Positions 25,693-35,052 of a DNA stretch of 64,000 nucleotides are shown here, piece after piece (position 1 is the stretch's first letter; every line of letters starts with the position of its first letter). The stretch lies in NCBI RefSeq assembly GCF_002954715.1, contig NZ_MSCP01000001.1, positions 1,087,453-1,151,452 of the forward strand, in the 5' to 3' direction. Below the pieces are notes generated by a model, which was not told the origin of the DNA, ran no database searches, and saw only the letters and a program-made list of their open reading frames with translations. This stretch comes from Aliivibrio sifiae. GTDB lineage: Bacteria > Pseudomonadota > Gammaproteobacteria > Enterobacterales > Vibrionaceae. The translations under genes were made by a program, and so were the position numbers.

Positions 25693-26118
25693 ATGAATAA
25701 AAAATTATCACGTCTGTGTGTTATCTCTGCAATGAGTTGCAGTGGATTGTTTTTAGGTTTGTCTACAGCGCAAGCGTCAGCAACATTGGATTGCCGTGAT
25801 CAAGTAGGTTGCGCTCAGAAAACTTGTGAGATTGAAAAGCAAATTAGTATTGCTAAAGAAAATGGGAATGAACATAAGCTGCCTGGCTTAAAAATAGCAC
25901 TGAAAGAAGTTGCTACTTATTGTACTGATGCAGACATTAAAGACGACTTGAAAGAAGAAATTGAAGAGTTAAATGAAGAAATGGCTGAAGATCACTCCGA
26001 TCTCATTGAAGCAAAGCAAGATCAGAAAGAAGATAAAATTCAAAAATATCAAAGAAAGATAGCAGAAAAAGAACAAAAAATAGAGCAACTTAAAGACGAA
26101 TTATCAAGAATCAAATAA
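25693..26118 (+). CDS. DUF1090 (YqjC-like) periplasmic protein
   Basis: This 141-aa exported protein starts with a signal peptide (LCVISAMSCSGLFLGLST, then AQASA). The DRDQVGC-type start, CAQKTCEIEKQISIAKENGN and the long coiled-coil tail match the YqjC/DUF1090 family of E. coli, whose function is unknown. The C-terminal helix is highly charged with repeated Lys and Glu. The PhzF gene follows 27 bp later. Confidence 0.85.
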   Translation: MNKKLSRLCVISAMSCSGLFLGLSTAQASATLDCRDQVGCAQKTCEIEKQISIAKENGNEHKLPGLKIALKEVATYCTDADIKDDLKEEIEELNEEMAEDHSDLIEAKQDQKEDKIQKYQRKIAEKEQKIEQLKDELSRIK

Positions 26119-26145
26119 ATCAAAGTATCTAGGAGTTAATAGCAA

Positions 26146-26946
26146 ATGGATTTAAATATATATCAGGTTGATTCTTTTACGAGTGAAGCGTTTAAAGGAA
26201 ACCCTGCGGGTGTTTGTATTAGCGAAAATGGCTTAACAGAAGCACTGATGCTATCTATTGCTGAAGAAATGGCCGTATCCGAAACGGCTTTTTTATCTCT
26301 TTCAGACATGAGATTAAGATGGTTTACACCTCAAGTTGAAGTGGCTTTATGTGGTCACGGAACCTTGGCTGTTGCGCATATTTTAAAAGAGATTGGTGTT
26401 GCAAAAGCGGGTGAATGTATTGAGTTTAATACGTTGTCTGGCGTCCTGTCTGCCAAACTTCAAGACTCAACCATTGAATTAGATTTTCCATCCACCACAA
26501 TGTCGTTTAACTCGATAAAAAATAAGGCGTTATTAACGTGTTTAGGGATTAATGAAAAAGACGTTATCTCATTTGGTCTGTTTGACTCAAAAGAATTTAT
26601 TGAAATAGAAAGTGAAGAGGCGTTACTTGCGTTATCCCCTAATTTCGATGGGTTAAAGTTGCTTTCTGGTCGTGGTGTGTTGATTACCGCGAAATCTTCA
26701 TCAGAATCATTGGATTTTGTCTCTCGCTATTTTGCGCCTTGGGTAGGAATTAATGAAGATCCTGTTACTGGTTCGGCGCATTGTGCATTAACGGTTTATT
26801 GGGCTGAGAAATTGAAGAAATCAACGTTTAATGCTTATCAAGCTTCTTCTCGAGGTGGTTACGTTGGTACAGAACTTCTTTCTAATGGAAGAATAAAGCT
26901 AATTGGCTCTGCAGTAACCACAATAAAAGGACAAATGTTCGTATAG
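26146..26946 (+). CDS. PhzF-family isomerase
   Basis: This 266-aa protein has the PhzF/YddE two-domain fold. The first domain has YQVDSFTSEAFKGNPAGVC and EEMAVSETAFL, where the catalytic Glu lies. The second has VGINEDPVTGSAHCALTVYW with the Asp and Ser conserved in the family. E. coli YddE is the nearest kind of relative. Its substrate is unknown and no phenazine genes are nearby, so the phz name must not be taken as function. A hairpin overlaps its stop codon. Confidence 0.87.
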   Translation: MDLNIYQVDSFTSEAFKGNPAGVCISENGLTEALMLSIAEEMAVSETAFLSLSDMRLRWFTPQVEVALCGHGTLAVAHILKEIGVAKAGECIEFNTLSGVLSAKLQDSTIELDFPSTTMSFNSIKNKALLTCLGINEKDVISFGLFDSKEFIEIESEEALLALSPNFDGLKLLSGRGVLITAKSSSESLDFVSRYFAPWVGINEDPVTGSAHCALTVYWAEKLKKSTFNAYQASSRGGYVGTELLSNGRIKLIGSAVTTIKGQMFV

Positions 26947-26957
26947 AGAACATTTGT
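26931..26957. repeat. Perfect 10-bp inverted repeat across a stop codon
   Basis: ACAAATGTTC at 26931-26940 and GAACATTTGT at 26948-26957 pair with a 7-nt loop that holds the stop of the PhzF gene. No T-tract follows, so it is not a typical terminator; it could modulate coupling to the next gene. Confidence 0.55.
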
Positions 26958-26971
26958 CTAGAGTAAATTAT

Positions 26972-27235
26972 ATGAATAAAGCAATAATCACGGGTTTTTT
27001 TACTTCATTACTAGGTTTAATAGGACTTATTGCTGCGCTATCTATTGGTTCACATTTTCCAATGTATCGTTGGCCTTATGACGCATTTCAAGGCATTGTT
27101 TTTTCTTTGGCGTTTGGCCTTGGTTTTTCTGAAACTGTAAGTTACGCCGTCACGTCTGCGTTTATTTTTCTGGTCGCTATTATTTTCTTTATTATAGGTG
27201 CTAAATTATCGCGCTTTCTATTTGGTTTTAAGTAA
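26972..27235 (+). CDS. Small membrane protein
   Basis: This 87-aa hydrophobic protein has about three membrane segments (AIITGFFTSLLGLIGLIAAL, FQGIVFSLAFGLGF, VTSAFIFLVAIIFFIIGAKL). The ATG at 26972 is preferred to the TTG at 26954. It has no recognised family. It lies 25 bp after the PhzF gene and may share its transcript, with the intervening hairpin acting on it. Confidence 0.55.
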   Translation: MNKAIITGFFTSLLGLIGLIAALSIGSHFPMYRWPYDAFQGIVFSLAFGLGFSETVSYAVTSAFIFLVAIIFFIIGAKLSRFLFGFK

Positions 27236-27341
27236 GCTGAAAGTAAAAAAATTGATTAATTAAAGTGGGTCACATTCCGTATTCTTGATGTTAAGTATAA
27301 TCCAGAGATAATTGTTTTTATTAAACTTTCTGGGGTTTTAA

Positions 27342-27887
27342 ATGACTGAAAAAGAAAAAATGTTAGCTGGTCTTCCATATGATGCTTGGGATGAAATTTT
27401 ACTTAATGATCGCATGAATGCTAAAGCGAAATGCCATCAATTTAATCTGGCTGATCCAACTGAATTAAACGAAAGAATGGCGATATTGAAAGGGCTTTTG
27501 TGTATAAAAGATCAGGCTCATATGGAACCAAATTTCTTTTGTGATTATGGCTATAATATTGAAATTGGTAGTAATTTCTATTCTAATCATAACCTGACTA
27601 TTGTCGATGTATGCAAAGTGGCTATTGGTAATAATGTCTTATTTGGTCCACACGTTATGATCTCGACAGGTACTCATCCTTTAGATCCTATTGAACGTCA
27701 GAAAACAGAATGCGGTGCTAGTATTTCTATTGGTAATGATGTTTGGGTTGGTGGCAATGTGTCTGTCTTACCGGGAGTTAAGATTGGTAATAATTGTGTG
27801 ATAGGTGCGGGTAGTGTTGTTAATCGTGATATTCCGGACAACTGTGTTGCTGTAGGGAACCCGTGTCGTGTGATTAAATCAATTTAG
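27342..27887 (+). CDS. Maltose/galactoside O-acetyltransferase family
   Basis: This 181-aa left-handed beta-helix enzyme acetylates a sugar hydroxyl from acetyl-CoA, as Maa and LacA do. The N-terminal helix region MTEKEKMLAGLPYDAWDEIL is typical. Hexapeptide repeats run from about residue 60, with MISTGTHPLDP holding the catalytic His and VGAGSVVNRDIPDN-type turns at the end. It is likely a trimer. The paralog at 40415 has the same fold. A strong terminator follows. Confidence 0.88.
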   Translation: MTEKEKMLAGLPYDAWDEILLNDRMNAKAKCHQFNLADPTELNERMAILKGLLCIKDQAHMEPNFFCDYGYNIEIGSNFYSNHNLTIVDVCKVAIGNNVLFGPHVMISTGTHPLDPIERQKTECGASISIGNDVWVGGNVSVLPGVKIGNNCVIGAGSVVNRDIPDNCVAVGNPCRVIKSI

Positions 27888-27901
27888 GACCTATAAATAA
27901 T

Positions 27902-27931
27902 AAAAACCTCGGTAAATAGCCGAGGTTTTTC
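27902..27931. terminator. Terminator between convergent genes
   Basis: AAAACCTCGG and CCGAGGTTTT form a 10-bp stem with a 7-nt loop, followed by T. Confidence 0.88.
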
Positions 27932-27939
27932 ATTATCTA

Positions 27940-28104
27940 TTATGAGCATGAACCACAGCAAACTCCTGGTTCTCCGTGTTTTTTTATTTTTTTCTCTTTA
28001 TCTTCAAACGATTTTTTTTCATTTAAGGCTGGTTGTTGTACTAATTTATCATCAGTTGGTTTGCTTTCGCTTTTCTTGAATATCTTTGTGAACGATAGTG
28101 CCAT
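27940..28104 (-). CDS. CCGSC-tail small protein, 54 aa
   Basis: The protein starts MALSFTKIFKKSESKP and ends HGEPGVCCGSCS, a Cys-rich tail of CCGSC type that recurs in small enterobacterial and vibrio proteins of unknown role. The middle is a charged, probably disordered Lys/Glu linker. The ATG at 28104 is preferred because AGAGAGA is about 5 nt away; a longer frame to 28134 exists. The Cys cluster may bind a metal or act in redox. I cannot say more. Confidence 0.65.
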   Translation of the reverse strand: MALSFTKIFKKSESKPTDDKLVQQPALNEKKSFEDKEKKIKKHGEPGVCCGSCS

Positions 28105-28366
28105 GGTGATCTCTCTGTAATTAATAAGGTGCATTTGAAATGCATCTTATTTAAAGTGTTACAAATAGTCAAGATTTAACATAGGACAAATAAGTTCGAA
28201 TACTTTCATCGATATTTAATGGGGTGTTTACTGGTTATGAATATACAAGGCTTTCATATTAAGAGGCAGTCGGTGATTCCTTCTAATTAGACTTATGTAG
28301 CAAAACATCTCAGGGTGGGGCATTATGCGTTTTATATTTAAAAATAGTACATATAAATAGGTAGTT

Positions 28367-29029
28367 ATGGACAGTTTTTTTAATAGTGAGATCATTCTCT
28401 CTAACTCGACCTTCTTTTTCTTTATGACTTTGCTGCTTACTGGTTTTCTTCATATACCATTATTATGTGGTAAAAATCTGTCTAAAATACAATGGAAAAA
28501 AATTGATTATCTTTGGCCTATTGTTGCTGGTATTGGTTTGATGGGGACAGTATCTGAGGTGAGATCAAGAGTGGCAAGTGATTGGGCTGAAACAGAGCAT
28601 ACTCGCGCCGTATTAAGCCTTGAATCTATTAATGATTATACCGTAAATCAATTAAATAGTTTTTTATGTGCGAATGATTCAAGAGTTGATGAACGTGCCG
28701 GAACGCAACCATTTTGTTTATGGCTCTCAGAATCTGCGCATTATTTACAATCTATTAATTTTGATGAATTACCCAATATTACGTTTAATAGTTTGCCAAA
28801 AATCACATTCAGTTCTGAACTAATCGATTCGAATGTTATGTGGTTGCAAGGTATGTTTGATAATTATCAAACTCAAAAATATGCCTATGAAAGTACGATG
28901 TTAGAAACACAAAAACACCCACTAGAAGAGCTGTTTTGGTATCTAAGTCCTTATCTTATCTGCATTGCTATTTCTGTTCGTGTAACTAAAGTGTCGGCTG
29001 AATTAAAAATAGAGAAACAAAACTTATGA
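28367..29029 (+). CDS. Membrane protein of unknown function
   Basis: This 220-aa protein has two N-terminal membrane segments (FFFFMTLLLTGFLHIPLLC and IDYLWPIVAGIGLMGTVSEV), a polar loop of about 115 aa and a C-terminal segment (FWYLSPYLICIAISVRV). The loop holds two Cys and aromatic patches (FLCANDSRVDERAGTQPFCLW), which suggests a periplasmic domain. No family is recognised. It starts after AGGTAGTT and stands alone. Confidence 0.6.
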   Translation: MDSFFNSEIILSNSTFFFFMTLLLTGFLHIPLLCGKNLSKIQWKKIDYLWPIVAGIGLMGTVSEVRSRVASDWAETEHTRAVLSLESINDYTVNQLNSFLCANDSRVDERAGTQPFCLWLSESAHYLQSINFDELPNITFNSLPKITFSSELIDSNVMWLQGMFDNYQTQKYAYESTMLETQKHPLEELFWYLSPYLICIAISVRVTKVSAELKIEKQNL

Positions 29030-29193
29030 CAGTTAAGTTAATGTAGAACTGTACTATGAATCCATTTGATAACTAAGTGGTCAGTCCAGATGGTATCTAG
29101 CTCACACTATGACTAATGAATAATAGCATTCCCTTATTTAAGCGGTATTTTTATTAATGTAGATAACAATACTAATAAAATACATAAGGAAAT

Positions 29194-29634
29194 GTGATGC
29201 TCAATGAAAAGCTATCAGGCTTAGAATTAATGAAGGCAATGGTGACAGGGGATTTTCCTCATCCATCAATGGCTGACGTTGTTCCTATGAAGATTATATC
29301 GGCAGAGTATGGAAAGGTTATCTTTGAAGCCATGGCTGATGAACGACACTTAAATCCACTTGGTGGAGTGCATGGTGGTTTTTTCGCAACGGTGATGGAC
29401 TTAGTGACAGGTTGTGCTGTTCATACGACATTAGAGCCGAACATTGGTTATGGGACAATTGATCTTCATGTAAAGATGTTGAAAGCAATACCAAAAAACA
29501 CACGATTAATCGCTGAAAGTCGAGTTATACAATCGGGTTATTCTTTGGGAATATCTGAGGGAAGTTTAAGAGATGAAAAAGGAAACTTATACGCACATTC
29601 GACCGCAACTTGCATGATATATCGCGATAAATAA
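29194..29634 (+). CDS. PaaI-type thioesterase, hotdog fold
   Basis: This 146-aa hotdog protein should hydrolyse an acyl-CoA or acyl-protein thioester. It has NPLGGVHGGFFATVMDLVTG, the characteristic helix with the HGG motif, and YGTIDLHVKMLKAIPKNTRL in the second strand pair. The length and motifs fit the PaaI/YdiI group. It lies before an unrelated small membrane gene. The substrate is unknown. Confidence 0.87.
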   Translation: MMLNEKLSGLELMKAMVTGDFPHPSMADVVPMKIISAEYGKVIFEAMADERHLNPLGGVHGGFFATVMDLVTGCAVHTTLEPNIGYGTIDLHVKMLKAIPKNTRLIAESRVIQSGYSLGISEGSLRDEKGNLYAHSTATCMIYRDK

Positions 29635-29692
29635 TACCAGTTAATGGTAATGTGGCACTAGATTTACAGGTATATTTAATTAAGGATGCATC

Positions 29693-29959
29693 ATGTTATT
29701 TAAATTGATTTTTCTATTTGCTGCATTGACGTTGCATGGCGTTAGGATGAACCCTTATCCTCCAACACTTCTTTATACTATCCCTCTTGTGTTAATGAGT
29801 TTGCTATCAGGATCTTCGTTCTTTATGTCACTGATATGGGGCGTGATAACTCTGTGCGTGTCATTTGTCTATTTTTCTTTACTCACTCATGTTTCTAGTG
29901 GCCCAAGACATTATGCTATTATTATTTTAGGTGGCATATTATTAATTTTCTTCGTGTAA
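29693..29959 (+). CDS. Small membrane protein
   Basis: This 88-aa protein is almost all hydrophobic, with three membrane segments (LFKLIFLFAALTLHG, LLYTIPLVLMSLLSG, SFFMSLIWGVITLCVSFVYF) and a final hydrophobic end. It has no recognised family. The ATG follows AAGGATGCATC. A terminator follows that also serves the convergent FAD enzyme. Confidence 0.55.
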   Translation: MLFKLIFLFAALTLHGVRMNPYPPTLLYTIPLVLMSLLSGSSFFMSLIWGVITLCVSFVYFSLLTHVSSGPRHYAIIILGGILLIFFV

Positions 29960-29989
29960 ATTGAGAATTGGAAATATAGTAAAGAAGAA

Positions 29990-30017
29990 AAAGCAGTATA
30001 GAAATATACTGCTTTTT
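29990..30017. terminator. Terminator between convergent genes
   Basis: AAAGCAGTATA and TATACTGCTTT form an 11-bp stem with a 4-nt loop and a T-tract. Confidence 0.9.
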
Positions 30018-30028
30018 CATTTAGGTTA

Positions 30029-31639
30029 TTACGCGTTTTTTAGCATATCTAGAGCAACCGCTTCAGCGATTTTAATTCCATCAATACCTGCAGATAGAAT
30101 ACCACCCGCATAGCCAGCGCCTTCACCACCAGGGTATAAACCTTTCGTGTTGATACTTTGGAAGTCTGGGCCACGTTTAATTTGAACTGGTGATGAAGTA
30201 CGAGTTTCAACACCTGTTAGCATTGCATCTTTGCTGTCAAAACCACGGATTTTCTTAGCAAATGCAGGTAGAGCTTCACGAATTGCTTCAATAGCGAAGT
30301 CTGGTAGTGCATCACTTAAATCGGTCATTTTTACGTTTGGTTTATAAGATGGTTCAACGTTTTCGAATGGTTTGCCTTTGCCTGCTGCTAGGAAGTCACC
30401 CACCATTTGTGCGGGTGCATCATAGTTACTGCCGCCCATCACATACGCATTACGCTCTAATTGACGCTGAAGAGCAATACCTTGTAGTGGATCATTATTG
30501 AAGTCTTCAGGTGAAATACCAACAACGATAGCACTGTTTGCATTACGCTCACTACGTGAATATTGGCTCATGCCGTTAGTTACAACTGCATGTTCTTCTG
30601 AAGTTGCAGCCACAACAACACCACCTGGACACATACAGAAACTATATACTGAACGGCCATTTTTACAGTGGTGAACTAATTTGTAATCGGCGGCACCTAG
30701 AAGTGGGTGACCTGCATTTTTGCCGAAGCGTGCTTGGTCAATCATTTCTTGTTTATGCTCAACACGGAAACCAATCGAGAATGATTGTGCTTCCATATGT
30801 ACGCCTTTATCGTGCAACATTTGGAATGTATCACGAGCACTGTGGCCAATAGCAGCAACAACGTGTTTACTATTAATCACTTCGCCACCGTTTAGTGTAA
30901 CGCCTGTCACTTGTCCGTCTTCGATATTGATTTCATCAACGCGAGTTTCAAAACGAATGTCACCGCCTAGCTCAATGATTTTACTGCGCATTTGTGAAAC
31001 CATCGTCACTAACTTATAAGTACCGATATGAGGCTTACTTACGTAGATGATTTCAGCAGGAGCACCGGCTGCAACAAATTCTGTTTTTACTTTAAGTCCT
31101 AGGAACCCTGGATCTTTCACTTGGCTGTATAGCTTGCCATCAGAGAAAGTACCTGCGCCGCCTTCACCAAACTGAACATTTGATTCTGTGTTTAATTCAC
31201 TGGTACGCCAAAAACGGAAGGTATCTTTCGCACGTTCGTGTACTGATTTACCACGTTCTAAGACGATTGGCTTGAATCCCATTTGCGCTAGAATTAGAGC
31301 AACGAATAAACCGCATGGGCCCATACCAATAACAATAGGGCGCTCAGATAAATCAGCAGGAGCAGTGGCAACGTATTTGTATTCTGTGTCAGGTGAAACA
31401 CGAATATTATGGTTGTCTTCAAAGTTGCCTAATAGCTGCTCTTCATTCACGTCTTGCAGGGTAATATCTAGTGTGTAGATTAAGAAAATTTGATTTTTTT
31501 TACGTGCGTCATAGCCACGTTTAAATACATGGATATCAACCAGCTGTTCTTCAGTAATAGACAGTGTGTTTAAAACTGCATTTTTCAGTTCGTCTTCACT
31601 GTGATCCAGCGGTAATTTAACTTGGTTGATACGTATCAT
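30029..31639 (-). CDS. FAD-dependent dehydrogenase, COG2509 type
   Basis: This 536-aa flavoprotein has an N-terminal domain of about 90 residues, then the dinucleotide motif IVIGMGPCGLFVALILAQMG near residue 105. ESNVQFGEGGAGTFSDGKLY is the flavin loop of the COG2509 family, and the C-terminal GGEGAGYAGGILSAGIDG closes the FAD site. The substrate is unknown. It is a single-gene unit; its start at 31639 is followed by a plain promoter region. Confidence 0.85.
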   Translation of the reverse strand: MIRINQVKLPLDHSEDELKNAVLNTLSITEEQLVDIHVFKRGYDARKKNQIFLIYTLDITLQDVNEEQLLGNFEDNHNIRVSPDTEYKYVATAPADLSERPIVIGMGPCGLFVALILAQMGFKPIVLERGKSVHERAKDTFRFWRTSELNTESNVQFGEGGAGTFSDGKLYSQVKDPGFLGLKVKTEFVAAGAPAEIIYVSKPHIGTYKLVTMVSQMRSKIIELGGDIRFETRVDEINIEDGQVTGVTLNGGEVINSKHVVAAIGHSARDTFQMLHDKGVHMEAQSFSIGFRVEHKQEMIDQARFGKNAGHPLLGAADYKLVHHCKNGRSVYSFCMCPGGVVVAATSEEHAVVTNGMSQYSRSERNANSAIVVGISPEDFNNDPLQGIALQRQLERNAYVMGGSNYDAPAQMVGDFLAAGKGKPFENVEPSYKPNVKMTDLSDALPDFAIEAIREALPAFAKKIRGFDSKDAMLTGVETRTSSPVQIKRGPDFQSINTKGLYPGGEGAGYAGGILSAGIDGIKIAEAVALDMLKNA

Positions 31640-31740
31640 AATTCACCTGATAGTTGGCATGAAAATAAGCGCGTAGTTTACGTGATCTATCTCAAAAATG
31701 TAATCAATATTACCGCTTAAAAACGGCAAAAGTATTCATT

Positions 31741-32685
31741 TTATATCACACCATACCAATGATGTTTTTTTGCCAGTTTTTTCAATAATGTAATTTCATT
31801 TTCTGAGCTCAGTTTTAACCATTTAATTAGATCATCAATTACGGCTGAGTGGGTGCGTTGGTGTCCATAATAGGTCCATGCACTGTGTTGAATTTTCACA
31901 TTTTCAGGGCAATAGAAGAAACCTCTTTCTAATTCTTGAAGTATTAATAATAAATCGGTAACGGTCACGCCTTGTCCTGATAAACAGGCGCTTAATGCAA
32001 GATCTAGAGAAAGAAAACTGGTATTTCTTATCTGTTGATACGGGGGCATAGCGACATCTGCTAGCCACATCTTCCAATCGTGGTGATCAAGCGTAGGGTG
32101 CAATCTTGGCATGGTTAAAATTGAATCTATATTAGTATGCTCTGTTGCGATACTTGCAGCACACACTGGGGCCATAAATTCTTCTCGAAGAAGGAACATA
32201 TTTTCTTTGTTGTCGTAATGATCTTTTAAACGTGTATGGAAGATCAGTAGATCATAATCAGGTTTATCTAAACATTCGTCTTCTTCTAAAGAAGGGATAA
32301 TTACGATTTCGTAATCAGGGTAACGTTCATTAAGCTCTCGAACTTTAGGGATGAGTACCCGAGTAGCAAAGCTGAGAGTTGCTTTGATAACGATTCGTTT
32401 CTGTTTTGGTTCTTGCCAAGATGAAATGATTGATTCTAATGTGGAATAGTTACCTTGTAACGCATGATAAAGCTCTAATCCTTGTAAAGTCAGTTCAATG
32501 GCTCGGTGCTTTCGTATAATCAGGGATGCACTGAGATCATCTTCAAGCTGCTTTACCTGACGACTTACAGCACTTTGAGTCACATTCAATTCATTGGCGG
32601 CAGAGGTAAAACTCATTAGGCGCGCCACGGATTCAAAGGTTTTTAGTCCGTTATGTGAGTACGGTAAATTGGGATAAGGGGTCAT
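31741..32685 (-). CDS. LysR-family transcription regulator, GcvA-like
   Basis: This 314-aa regulator has an N-terminal winged helix with HNGLKTFESVARLMSFTSAA, NVTQSAVSRQVKQLED and HRAIELTLQG, as in the GcvA branch. The C-terminal half is a periplasmic-binding-like effector domain with CVTVTDLLLILQE-type segments. It diverges from the MATE exporter at 32809 with about 120 bp between them, the usual layout in which a LysR protein controls its neighbour. No inducer can be named. Confidence 0.9.
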   Translation of the reverse strand: MTPYPNLPYSHNGLKTFESVARLMSFTSAANELNVTQSAVSRQVKQLEDDLSASLIIRKHRAIELTLQGLELYHALQGNYSTLESIISSWQEPKQKRIVIKATLSFATRVLIPKVRELNERYPDYEIVIIPSLEEDECLDKPDYDLLIFHTRLKDHYDNKENMFLLREEFMAPVCAASIATEHTNIDSILTMPRLHPTLDHHDWKMWLADVAMPPYQQIRNTSFLSLDLALSACLSGQGVTVTDLLLILQELERGFFYCPENVKIQHSAWTYYGHQRTHSAVIDDLIKWLKLSSENEITLLKKLAKKHHWYGVI

Positions 32686-32808
32686 AATTTATTCGCATGA
32701 GTTTTTGGAATGCCAGTGTGACGGATATATCAATTGAATACCAGTCTCTAACCCTTTAACTTTGGCTTATTGATACCTTGGTTTAATTAATATAAGAATT
32801 CTCTTTTT

Positions 32809-34161
32809 ATGAAAAAAATACTGTCACTCGCATTCCCACTCATCATCTCACAACTTATTTCTATGGCATTGGTGTTGACTGATGTTTGGATGATGTCGCG
32901 GTTAAGTGTTTCTGCATTGGCAGGTGGTGGTCTGGGCGCTTCAATCTATTTTTTTATTTTTATTATCGGTAGTAGCACCGTTGGCTGTGTCGCTAACTTA
33001 ATCGCGATTGCTTATGGGCAGCGTTTAGCAAGACCTGATTATGGAAATCAACAGATCCGTTTAGCGGTTAAAGGGGCAGTATTACTGTCTGTGCTATTAA
33101 GTATTGTTCTTATGCTTCTTTTTTCGTATGCACCAGTAGTATTAAGAGCAGCGAATCAACCAGAAGAGATGATTACTTTGGCGATGGAATACGTTCACGC
33201 TTTGAAATGGGTTATGTTCCCATCATTCATATTACTGGTACTGCGTGGCCTAACCAGTGCATTGGGTAATGTTAGATCGATTATGGTGATGTCTGTTATT
33301 ACTGTGATTTTAAATGTTCCGATAAGTTATGTCTTAACGTTTCAATTTGATATGGGTCTTACTGGTTTAGGGTTAGGAACGGCAATATCAGCCTTTGTTG
33401 TGATGATTGGTTATGGTTCTTGGGTATTTAAACAATCTGAATACTATGCATTTGCACCATGGCTTAATAGAAATGAGTATTCGTTTAAATTAATGACGCC
33501 TTTATTAATGATGGGATTACCTATTGGTTTAGCGGCGCTGCTTGAGCATGGATTGATTTATGGCGGTACATTAATGGCAGGTACGATCAGTATTGCTTCG
33601 TTGGCGTTACATCAAATTCTATTGCAGTGTTTAAGTTTTACTTGGAACTTCAATTTTGGATTTTCTCAAGCCGCCGCCATTTTAGTAGGGCGTGACTTTG
33701 GTTCGGAAAATTACGCAGGTATAAAGAAAACGTCATTACATAGCTTCTTGCTTGTGACTGCTATTAGTGTTTTTTTATCTGCCGTTTTCATTCTTTGGCC
33801 TAATATGATTGCTGACTTGTTCCAACTTGATGATGGAACGAATAATATGTCGACATTATTGTCTTCCGTAATTTGGGTTGTTGCTTTGTGTTTTATTGTC
33901 GATGCATGGCAATTGCTAGCGATTAACTTATTGCGAGGCATGAAAATAGTCTCTATGCCAACATTAATGACTGCTATTGGTTACTGGCTGTTTGGTTTAC
34001 CTGCAGCATGGTTCTTAATGCCTTTATTTGGTTTAGCCGGTATTTGGGCTGGTATTGGTGTTGGTCTAGGAGTGACTGGGGTACTTTTATTAATACATTT
34101 AATGATTGCTATTCGCCGTCATGGAGATATAAGAAACCATACCATTCACAGTGTGAATTAG
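32809..34161 (+). CDS. MATE efflux transporter
   Basis: This 450-aa inner-membrane exporter has twelve hydrophobic segments in two halves, with SLAFPLIISQLISMALVLTD at the start and LLMMGLPIGLAALLEHGLIY at the start of the second half. It belongs to the NorM/DinF-type MATE family, which exports drugs in exchange for sodium or protons. It diverges from the LysR gene at 31741 and may be controlled by it. Substrates are unknown. Confidence 0.87.
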   Translation: MKKILSLAFPLIISQLISMALVLTDVWMMSRLSVSALAGGGLGASIYFFIFIIGSSTVGCVANLIAIAYGQRLARPDYGNQQIRLAVKGAVLLSVLLSIVLMLLFSYAPVVLRAANQPEEMITLAMEYVHALKWVMFPSFILLVLRGLTSALGNVRSIMVMSVITVILNVPISYVLTFQFDMGLTGLGLGTAISAFVVMIGYGSWVFKQSEYYAFAPWLNRNEYSFKLMTPLLMMGLPIGLAALLEHGLIYGGTLMAGTISIASLALHQILLQCLSFTWNFNFGFSQAAAILVGRDFGSENYAGIKKTSLHSFLLVTAISVFLSAVFILWPNMIADLFQLDDGTNNMSTLLSSVIWVVALCFIVDAWQLLAINLLRGMKIVSMPTLMTAIGYWLFGLPAAWFLMPLFGLAGIWAGIGVGLGVTGVLLLIHLMIAIRRHGDIRNHTIHSVN

Positions 34162-34237
34162 TCTGGTAAGATTTGTTAGTTGGTGTATTTAAGGTAAATT
34201 CGGGCTCTTTTATATAAAACAGTCTCGGGTACAAATA

Positions 34238-34894
34238 ATGAATAAAGATTCAGCGACGTTTGCTGGGCAAGCGGTGTATTCCAAAAAAGTACTCTCGATC
34301 TATGATTTATGGGTATTAGGTTTTTCAAACCATTACTTATGGAAGTGCCCAACGAAATTGATTAGCCAACAGTTTATTGAACTTGCATCAAAGAATCATT
34401 TAGATATAGGGGTTGGTACTGGCTATTACTTAAAAAATTATTTATCGCAAATAGAGAGACGCATAGCCTTAGTTGATCTGAATGAAAATAGTCTTGAATC
34501 AACAGCAACGGCAATTCAGCATTTTAATCCAGAAGTGTATCGCAGAAATATATTAGAGCCTTTAGAGTTTAAATGTGAGAAATTTGATTCAATTAGTATC
34601 AATTATTTACTACATTGTTTACCTGGTGATTTGTCTGAAAAAAGCGTTATTTTTACGCATTTACATGAAGTGTTAAATGATGGTGGGGTGTTATTTGGCA
34701 GTACTATTCTAGGCCAAGGGGTTCCAAAGAATGCATTTGCGAGTAAATTAATGAGTGTCTATAACAAGAAGGGCATTTTTACTAATGAAGGCGATGACGT
34801 TCATGCACTAGAAGCGGCATTAAACGACAATTTTGTTGATGTAAAAATAGACGTTATTGGTTGCGTCGCTCTATTTTCTGCTCGAAAAAAATAG
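34238..34894 (+). CDS. SAM-dependent methyltransferase
   Basis: This 218-aa class I methyltransferase has the AdoMet-binding loop LDIGVGTGYYLKNYL and an acidic strand end ALVDLNENSLESTATAIQ. Motif II-like SINYLLHCLPG and GGVLFGSTILGQG follow. The fold is complete. The acceptor is unknown. It follows the MATE gene by 75 bp and may be co-transcribed. Confidence 0.87.
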   Translation: MNKDSATFAGQAVYSKKVLSIYDLWVLGFSNHYLWKCPTKLISQQFIELASKNHLDIGVGTGYYLKNYLSQIERRIALVDLNENSLESTATAIQHFNPEVYRRNILEPLEFKCEKFDSISINYLLHCLPGDLSEKSVIFTHLHEVLNDGGVLFGSTILGQGVPKNAFASKLMSVYNKKGIFTNEGDDVHALEAALNDNFVDVKIDVIGCVALFSARKK

Positions 34895-35052
34895 CAAAGA
34901 TATCTTTTGTTCTGCACTCAGCATTTACTGTGTTGAGTGTTTCCTTTCAAACATCTCTTTTTCATTCTAGATATTCAAATAAGTTCACAAATTGTGCCCT
35001 AGATTCGTGGTAATTTATCTCTATGTTAAATGTTTTAAATCAAAGGGATGTA

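Noticed and set aside
29652-29667. Sigma-54-like element upstream of a small membrane gene
   Set aside because: TGGCACT is followed at the right distance by TTACA, so the essential GC of the -12 box is missing.
31188-31478. Several plus-strand frames inside the FAD dehydrogenase gene
   Set aside because: They are antisense shadows of a long, well-supported gene and have no ribosome binding sites.
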